Positions 1 through 5,825 of a stretch of DNA of 7,741 bases are shown piece by piece. Source of the DNA: Euryarchaeota archaeon UBA623 (lineage in GTDB: Archaea; Thermoplasmatota; Poseidoniia; Poseidoniales; Thalassarchaeaceae); contig DAUV01000047.1 in assembly GCA_002505325.1 (NCBI GenBank), positions 1 through 7,741 on the forward strand, written 5' to 3'. Each line of letters begins with the position of its first letter. Within the stretch, counting starts at the first letter, position 1. The position numbers and the translations under genes are program-made. The notes below the pieces were generated by a model. The model made no database searches and was not told where the DNA came from. It saw nothing but the letters and a program-made list of their open reading frames with translations.

Positions 1-1
1 C

Positions 2-208
2 CAAAAGAACAGCAGCGGGCGTGGCGCGTTGCGCGACCTCAGGGTGATGATTGGCAAACCTACTAACCTAGCAGGCGAAGAACTCCCCGACGGGCACGCG
101 TGGGGAGACACAGGGTCAATCGACAAACCACTTCCACTCAAGTTCGTCCGTCTCGGTGAGATAAGCTCATCACTGGGAGTCGATGCATCCCGATGGGAGG
201 GTAAGTGA
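2..208 (+). CDS. rplM: Large-subunit ribosomal protein L13 (uL13), 3' part only
   Basis: This is the last 68 codons of a gene that begins before the window. The reading frame stays open from the left edge to a TGA at 206-208. The visible protein starts with a GRGALRDLRVMIGKP segment, matching the conserved GREAL..LRVYxG region of archaeal L13, and ends with a segment FVRLGEISSSLG that resembles the usual L13 C-terminal helix. L13 is a 50S subunit assembly protein binding 23S rRNA. Archaeal L13 is usually about 140-155 residues, so roughly half is missing. The call also rests on the gene order: archaeal L13 is normally followed directly by S9 and RpoN, exactly as here. Only 1 nt separates its stop from the S9 ATG, so the two are almost surely co-transcribed and translationally coupled. 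Confidence 0.88.
   Translation, partial: QKNSSGRGALRDLRVMIGKPTNLAGEELPDGHAWGDTGSIDKPLPLKFVRLGEISSSLGVDASRWEGK
196..201 (+). promoter_or_regulatory. Shine-Dalgarno site that fixes the rps9 start
   Basis: GGAGGG lies inside the last codons of rplM, about 8-9 nt before the ATG at 210. An upstream in-frame ATG at 183 would put this site inside the S9 coding region and lengthen S9 with residues unlike the family, so the site supports the 210 start. Confidence 0.75.
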
Positions 209-209
209 C

Positions 210-650
210 ATGGCCAAGAAGTCGAAAGGAAAGATTTCCGTCAACATGAGTGGCAAGCGCAAGACCGCTGTCGCCCGTGCCACGGTGCGAAAGGGCAAGG
301 GACGCGTCCGAATCAATAGCAAACCAATCCACATTATCGAGCCCGAACTCGCTCGTCGAAAGGCGCTGGAGCCCGTACAAATCGCCGAGGCCATGAACCG
401 CCTAGCAGACGCCGATGTCGTAGTAGACGTTCAAGGCGGCGGCCAGATGGGGCAAGTCGATGCAATACGCACGGCCATTGCCCGAGGACTGGTAAAGTGG
501 AACGGTGGTGCTGAGGGCGATGACGAGGAATTGCGTGATGAGTATCTGAGGTTCGACCGTAGCCTACTCGTCAATGATCCACGTCGTAAGGAGCCGAAGC
601 ATCAAATGGGACGCGGTGCTCGAAAGAAGTGGCAGAAGTCGTATAGGTGA
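210..650 (+). CDS. rps9: Small-subunit ribosomal protein S9 (uS9), archaeal type
   Basis: The product is 146 residues, typical for archaeal S9 plus a short basic N-terminal extension (MAKKSKGK). It carries the SGKRKTAVARATV signature at about residues 14-26, the glycine-rich VQGGGQMGQVDAIRTAIARGL core at about 80-100, and the C-terminal tail GARKKWQKSYR. In the family this tail reaches the P-site tRNA, and its last residues KSYR are nearly invariant. The ATG at 210 was chosen because it follows the rplM stop by 1 nt and has GGAGGG at a good distance. The next gene, rpoN, follows after 7 nt. S9 binds 16S rRNA in the head of the 30S subunit. There is nothing unusual in the sequence, and the archaeal rather than bacterial character is clear. 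Confidence 0.97.
   Translation: MAKKSKGKISVNMSGKRKTAVARATVRKGKGRVRINSKPIHIIEPELARRKALEPVQIAEAMNRLADADVVVDVQGGGQMGQVDAIRTAIARGLVKWNGGAEGDDEELRDEYLRFDRSLLVNDPRRKEPKHQMGRGARKKWQKSYR
645..650 (+). promoter_or_regulatory. Shine-Dalgarno site for rpoN overlapping the rps9 stop
   Basis: AGGTGA, complementary to the archaeal 16S rRNA 3' end, includes the TGA stop of rps9 (648-650) and lies 7 nt before the ATG at 658. It selects the 68-residue RpoN over a longer frame beginning at 574 inside rps9. Confidence 0.7.
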
Positions 651-657
651 TGATAGA

Positions 658-864
658 ATGTTGATTCCAGTAAGGTGTTGGAGCTGTGGCAAGGTGATTG
701 CCCACGTCTACGAGCAGTACAAGCAGGCAGTCGAGAGTGGCGAGGATGCTCAGAGCACCCTTGAGAATCTAGGTATCGAGAGATACTGCTGCAGGAGGAT
801 GTTCGTAGGTCACGTAGACCTCCTCGATGAGATCGCACCGTTCAGCATCGCCAGAGAGCAATAG
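658..864 (+). CDS. rpoN: DNA-directed RNA polymerase subunit N (Rpb10 homologue)
   Basis: The protein is 68 residues, the usual length for archaeal RpoN. It begins MLIPVRCWSCGKVI, giving the N-terminal CX2C pair (C7, C10). The paired cysteines of RYCCRRM (C44, C45) complete the atypical zinc site of the RpoN/Rpb10 family. The following segment HVDLLDEIAPF is the conserved C-terminal helix. RpoN works with subunits D and L in assembling the archaeal RNA polymerase and has no relation to bacterial sigma-54, which shares the symbol. The start follows the S9 stop by 7 nt with a good ribosome site. In most euryarchaea rpoK, eno and rps2 come next; here a tRNA gene and ligA follow instead, so the usual operon ends at rpoN in this window. 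Confidence 0.97.
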   Translation: MLIPVRCWSCGKVIAHVYEQYKQAVESGEDAQSTLENLGIERYCCRRMFVGHVDLLDEIAPFSIAREQ

Positions 865-911
865 TATCCGACAGGGCTTTGACCAATTCCCCCCTCGCTT
901 TGAGAGCCCAA

Positions 912-989
912 GGGCCTGTAGGTTAGTTTGGCCTATACTTCGCGGCTGGGGGTCGCGCGACCCAGGTTCAAATCCTGGCAGGCCCACCA
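912..989 (+). tRNA. tRNA-Pro with anticodon GGG, CCA encoded
   Basis: A complete cloverleaf can be drawn. The acceptor stem is GGGCCTG (912-918) with CAGGCCC (979-985), discriminator A986 and encoded CCA at 987-989. The D arm runs 921-939, with G18G19 at 930-931. The anticodon stem is CGCGG/TCGCG (941-945, 953-957) with loop CTGGGGG, placing anticodon GGG at 948-950 and G37 at 951, as expected for proline tRNAs. The T arm is CCAGG-TTCAAAT-CCTGG (962-978). It reads CCC and CCU codons. No intron is present. It lies 47 nt after rpoN on the same strand and could be processed from the ribosomal-protein transcript or have its own promoter; no convincing TATA box is visible. Confidence 0.94.
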
Positions 990-1024
990 CTTTCACTCTA
1001 ATCTTGCTCATGTTGCCTAAAAAT

Positions 1025-1045
1025 AGGAGCCCGTAGGGCTCCTAA
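1025..1045. repeat. Perfect 9-bp inverted repeat (hairpin) between tRNA-Pro and ligA
   Basis: TAGGAGCCC (1025-1033) and GGGCTCCTA (1037-1045) are exact reverse complements separated by only GTA, so RNA from either strand could fold a strong GC-rich hairpin. On the plus strand it is preceded by an A run (1019-1024), which becomes a T run after the hairpin when read on the minus strand; it therefore looks like an intrinsic terminator for antisense transcription entering from ligA. On the plus strand it might mark the 3' end of the tRNA-Pro transcript, be an operator dyad, or lie in the ligA leader. The structure is seen directly; its role is unknown. Confidence 0.65.
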
Positions 1046-1082
1046 ACCGCAAGTTGAAGGCACTAGGCCACCTTCGTGTACC

Positions 1083-3221
1083 ATGGCAGCGGAGCGGCCC
1101 AGCGAAGGCGGCGAGCAAACGCTCGTGGATTGGCTAGCCGAGCAGATAGCACATCACTCGCACCTTTACTACAATGAGGCTAGTCCTGAGATAACGGATG
1201 CCGAGTTCGACAAACTCTGGGACGAATTGAGCAGGCTGGCTCCTGAACATCCCCAACTGAAAAAGGTCGGCTCGGATCCTCCTCCTGGTTCTGTCAAGGT
1301 GAATCACTTGTTCGCGATGCGTAGTCTTGACAAGTCGAGCACTGAGGAAGAAGTCACACACTTCGTCTCCGAGACCACTGCTCAAAGCCGCAGATTTGTG
1401 TGCCAGCCCAAATTGGATGGCTCCGCGCTGTCACTGGAATATCGTAGGGGCCGTTTGGTCAGAGCAGCTACCAGAGGAAGTGGGACTCGAGGTGAAGACG
1501 TGACAGCAAACGTTCGCAGAATCCCGAATGTCCCGGAGTCTCTCCATTGGGCTGGCGATTGTCACGTCAGAGGAGAGGTGGTAATGCCACTACAGACTTT
1601 CAGAGAAAGCTACGCCGAGGTAGCTCCGAACCCTAGAAACCTCGCTGCTGGCTCACTCAGGCAGAAGCACGTTGAGGCTGGCAAGGGCAGAGCCGAGGAC
1701 CTCGTCTTCCTCGCTTACGGTGCTGAGTTCCCAACTATTGGCCCAAGGCACCCAGACAGCCCCGAGCCACCTGTGTTTGAGTACGATTCCGAGGTCATTT
1801 CGTGGTTGCAGACAGAGGGCATCGAAGTAGCCGGAAACGAAGTCGTAGGTGGATCCGATGACGACTCAACCAGTGCGGCAATAATGTCGGTTGTGCAGAG
1901 GTGGACCGATGGAAGGGACGCCGCTCATTGGGAAATTGATGGTGTCGTCATCAAACTCGACAGACTGGACAAGCGCGAACTCCTTGGCATGACCGCCCAT
2001 CACCCACGTTGGGCCCTAGCCTGGAAGTTCCCCCCGGAGGAGGCTACCACAGTGCTCATGGATGTCGAATGGCAGACTGGGAGGACAGGAAACGTGACCC
2101 CTGTCTCCAGAGTGGCGCCAGTAAGGGTCTCGGGTGTAACTGTGGAGAACACCACTCTGCACAACAAGGGTGAGGTGGAACGACTCGAGATTATGGTCTC
2201 AGACAAAGTCAGGGTGGTTCGTAGAGGGGATGTCATTCCCAAAATCGTGGAAGTGCTCGGACCTGCAAGCGTCGCCGATCTTGCAGGTCGGCGGCACTCC
2301 GATGGACAACCCTTCGCAGAGGCTCTGCCTGAGCGCCAACCCGTCACCATTCCCGTTGAGTGCCCGCGCTGCGCAACTCCTTTGATTGAGGATGGAGCTT
2401 TCATTAAATGCACAAACCTCGATTGCCCATCGAGGCTAGAGAGGACAATTCTGTACTGGTGCAGGCACCTTGAGATGGACGGGATAGGTGAGAAACTGGC
2501 CGAACAACTCTGCGCAACAGGACTCGTCAGGACATTGGCCGATATGTACAAACTAACTCATCAGGACATCGCAGGATTGGAAAGGATGGCGGATAGGTCA
2601 GCTAGTAACGTAATCGATGAGCTGGAGGCCAGTCGGAGTATGAATCTCAGCACTTTTATCGCAGCACTGGGGCTGCCAAGGATAGGGCCCGAGATATCAT
2701 CAGTCATCGCGACTGAGGTAGGCAATCTCGAAACTCTTCTCGAACTGGTCGAGAAGAAAGACGAGGAAGCGGGCATGGATGATGATGGCAAACCAAACAA
2801 GTACAACTCGGCGATTGACCGACTCATTTCCATCGATAGAGTAGGAGAGACGGTCGCTAGACTCCTCCTCGATGGTCTGGACACCCGTTCGACCATAGTG
2901 GAAGAACTCAGCCTAGAACTCGACATCACTGAGGAGTCGCCCAAGCAGGAGGCTGGTCCACTGCTGGGTCAAACGTTCTGTATCACCGGGGCCCTCAGTC
3001 GTCCAAGGAAGGAGGTCGCCCTGTCAATCAAGGCTGAGGGCGGTAAGGTGGTGTCATCAGTTTCCGGGAAGTTGGACTATCTAGTTGCAGGGGAATCTGC
3101 AGGTTCAAAACTCGACAAGGCCAGTAGACTCGGTGTCGATATTCTTTCAGAGGCCGAACTATCTGAAATGATAGGGATGAACCCCCCTGTTGAGCGCCAG
3201 AGTTCGTTGGGTGACTTCTAA
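1083..3221 (+). CDS. ligA: NAD+-dependent DNA ligase (LigA), bacterial type
   Basis: LigA seals nicks in duplex DNA using NAD+ to adenylate its catalytic lysine. The 712-residue protein has the full family layout. Domain Ia, which binds NMN, has HLYYNEASPEITDAEFDKL at 27-45. The nucleotidyltransferase domain has KLDG with catalytic Lys110, VRGEV at 162-166, EIDGVVIKLD at 284-293 and AWKFPP at 313-318. The OB fold spans about 325-395. A zinc finger uses C427, C430, C443 and C448. Helix-hairpin-helix repeats span about 455-605 and a BRCT domain about 625-700. All key residues are present, so it should be active. It is about 40 residues longer than the common bacterial form, partly through an acidic/lysine stretch near 557-576. 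The ATG at 1083 lacks a clear ribosome site, suggesting a leaderless or weakly initiated message. Most archaea rely on an ATP-dependent ligase, so acquisition from bacteria is likely. Its stop overlaps that of the convergent PAC2 gene. Confidence 0.97.
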   Translation: MAAERPSEGGEQTLVDWLAEQIAHHSHLYYNEASPEITDAEFDKLWDELSRLAPEHPQLKKVGSDPPPGSVKVNHLFAMRSLDKSSTEEEVTHFVSETTAQSRRFVCQPKLDGSALSLEYRRGRLVRAATRGSGTRGEDVTANVRRIPNVPESLHWAGDCHVRGEVVMPLQTFRESYAEVAPNPRNLAAGSLRQKHVEAGKGRAEDLVFLAYGAEFPTIGPRHPDSPEPPVFEYDSEVISWLQTEGIEVAGNEVVGGSDDDSTSAAIMSVVQRWTDGRDAAHWEIDGVVIKLDRLDKRELLGMTAHHPRWALAWKFPPEEATTVLMDVEWQTGRTGNVTPVSRVAPVRVSGVTVENTTLHNKGEVERLEIMVSDKVRVVRRGDVIPKIVEVLGPASVADLAGRRHSDGQPFAEALPERQPVTIPVECPRCATPLIEDGAFIKCTNLDCPSRLERTILYWCRHLEMDGIGEKLAEQLCATGLVRTLADMYKLTHQDIAGLERMADRSASNVIDELEASRSMNLSTFIAALGLPRIGPEISSVIATEVGNLETLLELVEKKDEEAGMDDDGKPNKYNSAIDRLISIDRVGETVARLLLDGLDTRSTIVEELSLELDITEESPKQEAGPLLGQTFCITGALSRPRKEVALSIKAEGGKVVSSVSGKLDYLVAGESAGSKLDKASRLGVDILSEAELSEMIGMNPPVERQSSLGDF

Positions 3222-4018
3222 CCGTACATTGAGCCAGGAGCATCTCCACTCTCACTTGGTGGGTTGAGGTGCACAGCCATCATCTCACGGATTTCACCCT
3301 CAATCCTCTGTGCCTCTGCCAACAGCGGTTCGGGATCGAGATGCACAGCAGGGAGTAGGTCGTCGAGGCACTCGATGATACGAGCCGCCGCCCTAGCATC
3401 TGGCATACTGCCACCAATTTCGCCGTCGGACTCTGCAAGGATTGTCATCACATCAATCTCTCGTCTCCTACCTTCTCCCATCATGACCCCAGTGATGCCA
3501 CCGACGACGCCTTGTTTCAGCAGTGGCACCCCGAGCTCCTTCAGAGTACTACGCGAGGCATCGGTGGAACCTATGCCGAGAATGGTCTCTTCACTCCGGT
3601 CATCGTCGAAAATAGAGTGCTGCTGTCCAATTCCTTGTGCGTACGAGTCGATTAGAATAGTCGCACCTACTCCATTCTCCGTGCACCAATCGAGCAGAGT
3701 GTCGGCCAGAGGTAGATTCAGTTCCGGGATGACTTGGATCTCAGATGCTATCAGGACTACCTTGTCGCATCTCTCCATAGTGCAGATAGGCTCTCCTGAG
3801 TAGAATCTCATCGGCGGCAATGGCTTACCGTCTTGGACTAAGCATACGGGAGGGAGTTTGGGGTGTCTGACACCTCCGACTAACTCTAGATCCAACTTGT
3901 CGACGAGATAATGCGCCACGATGCTACTGACAAAACCAATAGATGGGAAGCAATTGACGACTAGAGCACCAGATGCATTAATCTTCGAGTCTACCTCTAC
4001 CTTCGGTGGCTCCGTCAT
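3218..4018 (-). CDS. PAC2-family proteasome assembly chaperone
   Basis: The 266-residue product matches archaeal PAC2 proteins along its length. Near the N-terminus ALVVNCFPSIGFVSSIVAHYLVDKL (about 18-42) corresponds to the family's GFPGIGLVG..A..YLV pattern. A central GVVGGITGVMM segment is the usual glycine-rich G.I.G..G..L motif. The stretch PDARAAARIIECLDDLL followed by RIEGEIREMM is the typical C-terminal helical part. Archaeal homologues (PbaA/PbaB) help assemble or activate the 20S proteasome. The last three residues are Met-Tyr-Gly, which fits the HbYX (hydrophobic-Tyr-any) tail that docks proteasome partners into the alpha-ring pockets. The start at 4018 is an ATG with only a weak GTGA upstream. 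Two glycines of the N-terminal motif are replaced (FPSIGFVSS), so fold family is firmer than exact function. It overlaps ligA tail-to-tail by 4 nt and is divergent from the nuclease gene. Confidence 0.88.
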   Translation of the reverse strand: MTEPPKVEVDSKINASGALVVNCFPSIGFVSSIVAHYLVDKLDLELVGGVRHPKLPPVCLVQDGKPLPPMRFYSGEPICTMERCDKVVLIASEIQVIPELNLPLADTLLDWCTENGVGATILIDSYAQGIGQQHSIFDDDRSEETILGIGSTDASRSTLKELGVPLLKQGVVGGITGVMMGEGRRREIDVMTILAESDGEIGGSMPDARAAARIIECLDDLLPAVHLDPEPLLAEAQRIEGEIREMMAVHLNPPSESGDAPGSMYG

Positions 4019-4049
4019 GTCACGTAATCTCAGCCAATGCTGTTAACCG

Positions 4050-5237
4050 TTGTCACGCCCGGACCTACCTTGGGGGAGAGGCTTGGAAGAAGGGTTCACT
4101 GCGCACCAACTCTCACCTTCCTCATGGAATCGCTACGAGGATTGTCCTCGGAAATACTGGCTCTCTCGACAGAGACTTCCTCGCAAGGCCAGTATGCCTG
4201 CTGCCATGGGTACAGCAGTACACAACTCTGTTGAGGACCTGTGCAACCTCGATCTTTCTGGCAGGGAGGACTCCGAGGACGGTTGGCTCCCTCCGACTTC
4301 GAAAGCCGTACTCGACCGCCATTGGGCACTCGAACGTGACATCTTCCTTGCGACTCCGCGCCACCCTCGATGGAAGGACGAGATGATTACCAAAGCGCAC
4401 GACGGTCTCGTCGGAGCGCTAAACATCCTGTTCTCCAAGTCTAACATGGATAAGGTAGGGCTCTCCGAGGTCACTGTTGGCCAGTGGAAGCAGGTCCAAG
4501 ACATTGTACTGGCTAATGAGGGGACCTTAGTGTCTGAGTGTGGTCGCTTGATGGGGCGCCTTGATTTGCTGGTAGCCGATCTCGACGAGAACGGTAAATC
4601 GAGGGGTTGGATAGTCGCCGATCTCAAGACCGGAAATCCTCCCAAGCAGAAACTCAACGAGAAGGTCAGTCGTCAACTCAGATTTTATCGGGATCTGTTG
4701 AAGGAAATCAATCCCGATCACCCCCCAGTCTACGCCGAGGGCTGGTACTCATCGAACCAGACCGTGCACCGTGCTGACGGACCCTCTGTCCTTGACGATG
4801 CTTTTGCAGCTTGGGAGGGCATGAGGTTCACAGAGAAGCCTTTGGAAGGGACTCCCGGAGAGATGCAGTGTGGATTTTGCGAGTGGAAGGCCTGGTGTCC
4901 GGTGTGGTGGAATGCGAGAAGGGACGGCATTCTCCCCCCGGGCAGCATGTTCCGTGACGAAGTAGTCAACACTGTCAGGTTCGATCCTGAATCAGGCGCC
5001 GCACTGTTCGAGCGGATGCCACCAATCGGAGTCGATGGTGAGTTGGCGCACTCAGACCACCGCTTCGGAGCCATTCTGCGTGATCAAGCACTCGACCAGA
5101 TGCGTGAACTGATGGATTCGGGCTACGATGGGGCAATATATCTTGGCAGTGTCAGGGTGGATGGCCAGATAGTCCACCTCGGAGACTGGTGTGAGGTACT
5201 CCCGTGGACACCACTACTCAAGTCAATTAGAAAATGA
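4050..5237 (+). CDS. PD-(D/E)XK nuclease with predicted Fe-S cluster (RecB/AddB/Cas4-like)
   Basis: The 395-residue frame carries the motifs of the RecB-type iron-staple nucleases. In order: LSPSSWNRYEDCPRKYWL (about 21-38) with the first cluster cysteine C32; GTAVHNSVEDL with the active-site His58; GRLDLLV with Asp172; VADLKTG with Asp191 and Lys193; QLRFYRDLL with Gln209 and Tyr213; and CGFCEWKAWCP with C274, C277 and C283. Four cysteines in this 1+3 arrangement predict a 4Fe-4S cluster as in AddB and Cas4. Expected activity is DNA end processing. No helicase domain, cas1/cas2 or CRISPR array is nearby, so Cas4 is unlikely. Residues from about 300 to 395 form a further region I do not recognise. 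The frame opens at a TTG (4050) without a ribosome site; a second TTG at 4083 follows GGGGGAG and may be the true start. No ATG precedes the first motif. The 3' end overlaps the exonuclease gene by 15 nt. Confidence 0.9.
   Translation: MSRPDLPWGRGLEEGFTAHQLSPSSWNRYEDCPRKYWLSRQRLPRKASMPAAMGTAVHNSVEDLCNLDLSGREDSEDGWLPPTSKAVLDRHWALERDIFLATPRHPRWKDEMITKAHDGLVGALNILFSKSNMDKVGLSEVTVGQWKQVQDIVLANEGTLVSECGRLMGRLDLLVADLDENGKSRGWIVADLKTGNPPKQKLNEKVSRQLRFYRDLLKEINPDHPPVYAEGWYSSNQTVHRADGPSVLDDAFAAWEGMRFTEKPLEGTPGEMQCGFCEWKAWCPVWWNARRDGILPPGSMFRDEVVNTVRFDPESGAALFERMPPIGVDGELAHSDHRFGAILRDQALDQMRELMDSGYDGAIYLGSVRVDGQIVHLGDWCEVLPWTPLLKSIRK
4072..4078 (+). promoter_or_regulatory. Candidate ribosome binding site for an internal TTG start of the nuclease
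   Basis: GGGGGAG lies 4 nt before a TTG at 4083, codon 12 of the longest frame. Starting there would lose only 11 residues, all before the first conserved motif, and widen the divergent gap to about 64 nt. The spacing is short, so this is only a candidate. Confidence 0.4.
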
Positions 5238-5801
5238 GTCGAGCAAGTCGTCAACTGAACCCCGGAACTTGTTGGGGTGGGTCTGCATTATCCTCCACAG
5301 TAGCAACAGTGTTGCACCTGCATCCACATCGGCCTGATGACTCCTCTTCATATCTATCCCGAACCTGTGGCAGAGGTGTCCTAGCGTGTGCCGCCCCGGT
5401 ATTCTAAGCCGCCTTGCTAGGACCAGAGTGTCGATGATAGCCCGGGGCCGCGGAGTTTCGACGCCGGCGCGCAAGCACTCCATTTCGAGGAAGCGCCAGT
5501 CAAACTGCAACACATTGTGTCCTACGATGACCGAGTCCTCCACTATCGAAGAAATCTCTGCAATATGCTGGGCGAAGTCGCTCGCCTCCCTGACATCATC
5601 ATCAGTAATGCCGTGCACTTTAGTAGTCTCAGCAGGAATCTTTACTCTTGGATTGACCAGTGACTGCAGGTTGATGTGACTACCATCTGCATCGCTGCCA
5701 ATAAACGCGAATTGCACAATCCTGTCAGACCTGTGGCTGAACCCGGTCGTCTCGAGATCGAAACCAAGCACTCTGTAGCCAGTGAGCATTGCGCCAGACA
5801 C
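5223..5801 (-). CDS. DnaQ-like DEDDh 3'-5' exonuclease
   Basis: The 192-residue protein is one RNase T/DnaQ-fold exonuclease domain. Exo I is FDLETTG with metal ligands Asp15 and Glu17; KVHGIT at 61-66 is the usual following motif. Exo II is VGHNVLQFDWRFL with Asp101. IIDTL gives Asp124, and Exo III is SHQADVDAGAT with His155 and Asp160, the DEDDh arrangement. All catalytic residues are present. Homologues include the proofreading epsilon subunit of bacterial DNA polymerase III and stand-alone repair or RNA-trimming exonucleases, so the substrate cannot be fixed. No polymerase is encoded nearby. The longest frame begins with GTG at 5799-5801; an ATG four codons later (5787-5789) is equally possible, neither having a strong ribosome site. 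It converges with the Fe-S nuclease gene, overlapping 15 nt, and diverges from the lipoprotein gene. Confidence 0.92.
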   Translation of the reverse strand: MSGAMLTGYRVLGFDLETTGFSHRSDRIVQFAFIGSDADGSHINLQSLVNPRVKIPAETTKVHGITDDDVREASDFAQHIAEISSIVEDSVIVGHNVLQFDWRFLEMECLRAGVETPRPRAIIDTLVLARRLRIPGRHTLGHLCHRFGIDMKRSHQADVDAGATLLLLWRIMQTHPNKFRGSVDDLLDSFSN

Positions 5802-5825
5802 ACCATCCGCTGAGCGGCACCGTCC

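Noticed and set aside
183..209. Upstream ATG at 183 as the start of rps9
   Set aside because: It lies inside rplM and the GGAGGG site falls between it and the ATG at 210; the family N-terminus fits the 210 start.
574..657. Longer N-terminus for rpoN beginning inside rps9
   Set aside because: RpoN proteins begin with M-I/L-I-P-V-R-C, which matches the ATG at 658, and AGGTGA is correctly placed for it.
658..864. Sigma-54 reading of the symbol rpoN
   Set aside because: The 68-residue zinc-binding protein is the archaeal RNA polymerase subunit N, unrelated to bacterial sigma-54.
873..909. Weak stem GGGCT/AGCCC between rpoN and tRNA-Pro
   Set aside because: Only 5 bp with a loop of more than 25 nt, expected by chance in GC-rich DNA.
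912..986. Intron or split-gene structure in the tRNAs
   Set aside because: All three tRNAs fold as contiguous cloverleaves with 7-base anticodon loops, leaving no room for an intron.
2000..2551. Long open frame on the minus strand inside ligA
   Set aside because: Its translation is serine-rich and low in complexity, typical of a shadow; the plus strand encodes conserved LigA motifs over the same bases.
3264..3803. Plus-strand open frame antisense to the PAC2 gene
   Set aside because: The translation is serine/arginine/isoleucine-rich with no motif, while the minus strand gives a clear PAC2 protein.
4133..4657. Minus-strand open frame antisense to the nuclease
   Set aside because: It is a shadow of the plus-strand gene, which has catalytic and Fe-S motifs throughout this stretch.
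4050..5237. Cas4 of a CRISPR adaptation module
   Set aside because: The Fe-S nuclease motifs are shared with Cas4, but the protein is longer, and no cas1, cas2, other cas gene or repeat-spacer array is in the window.
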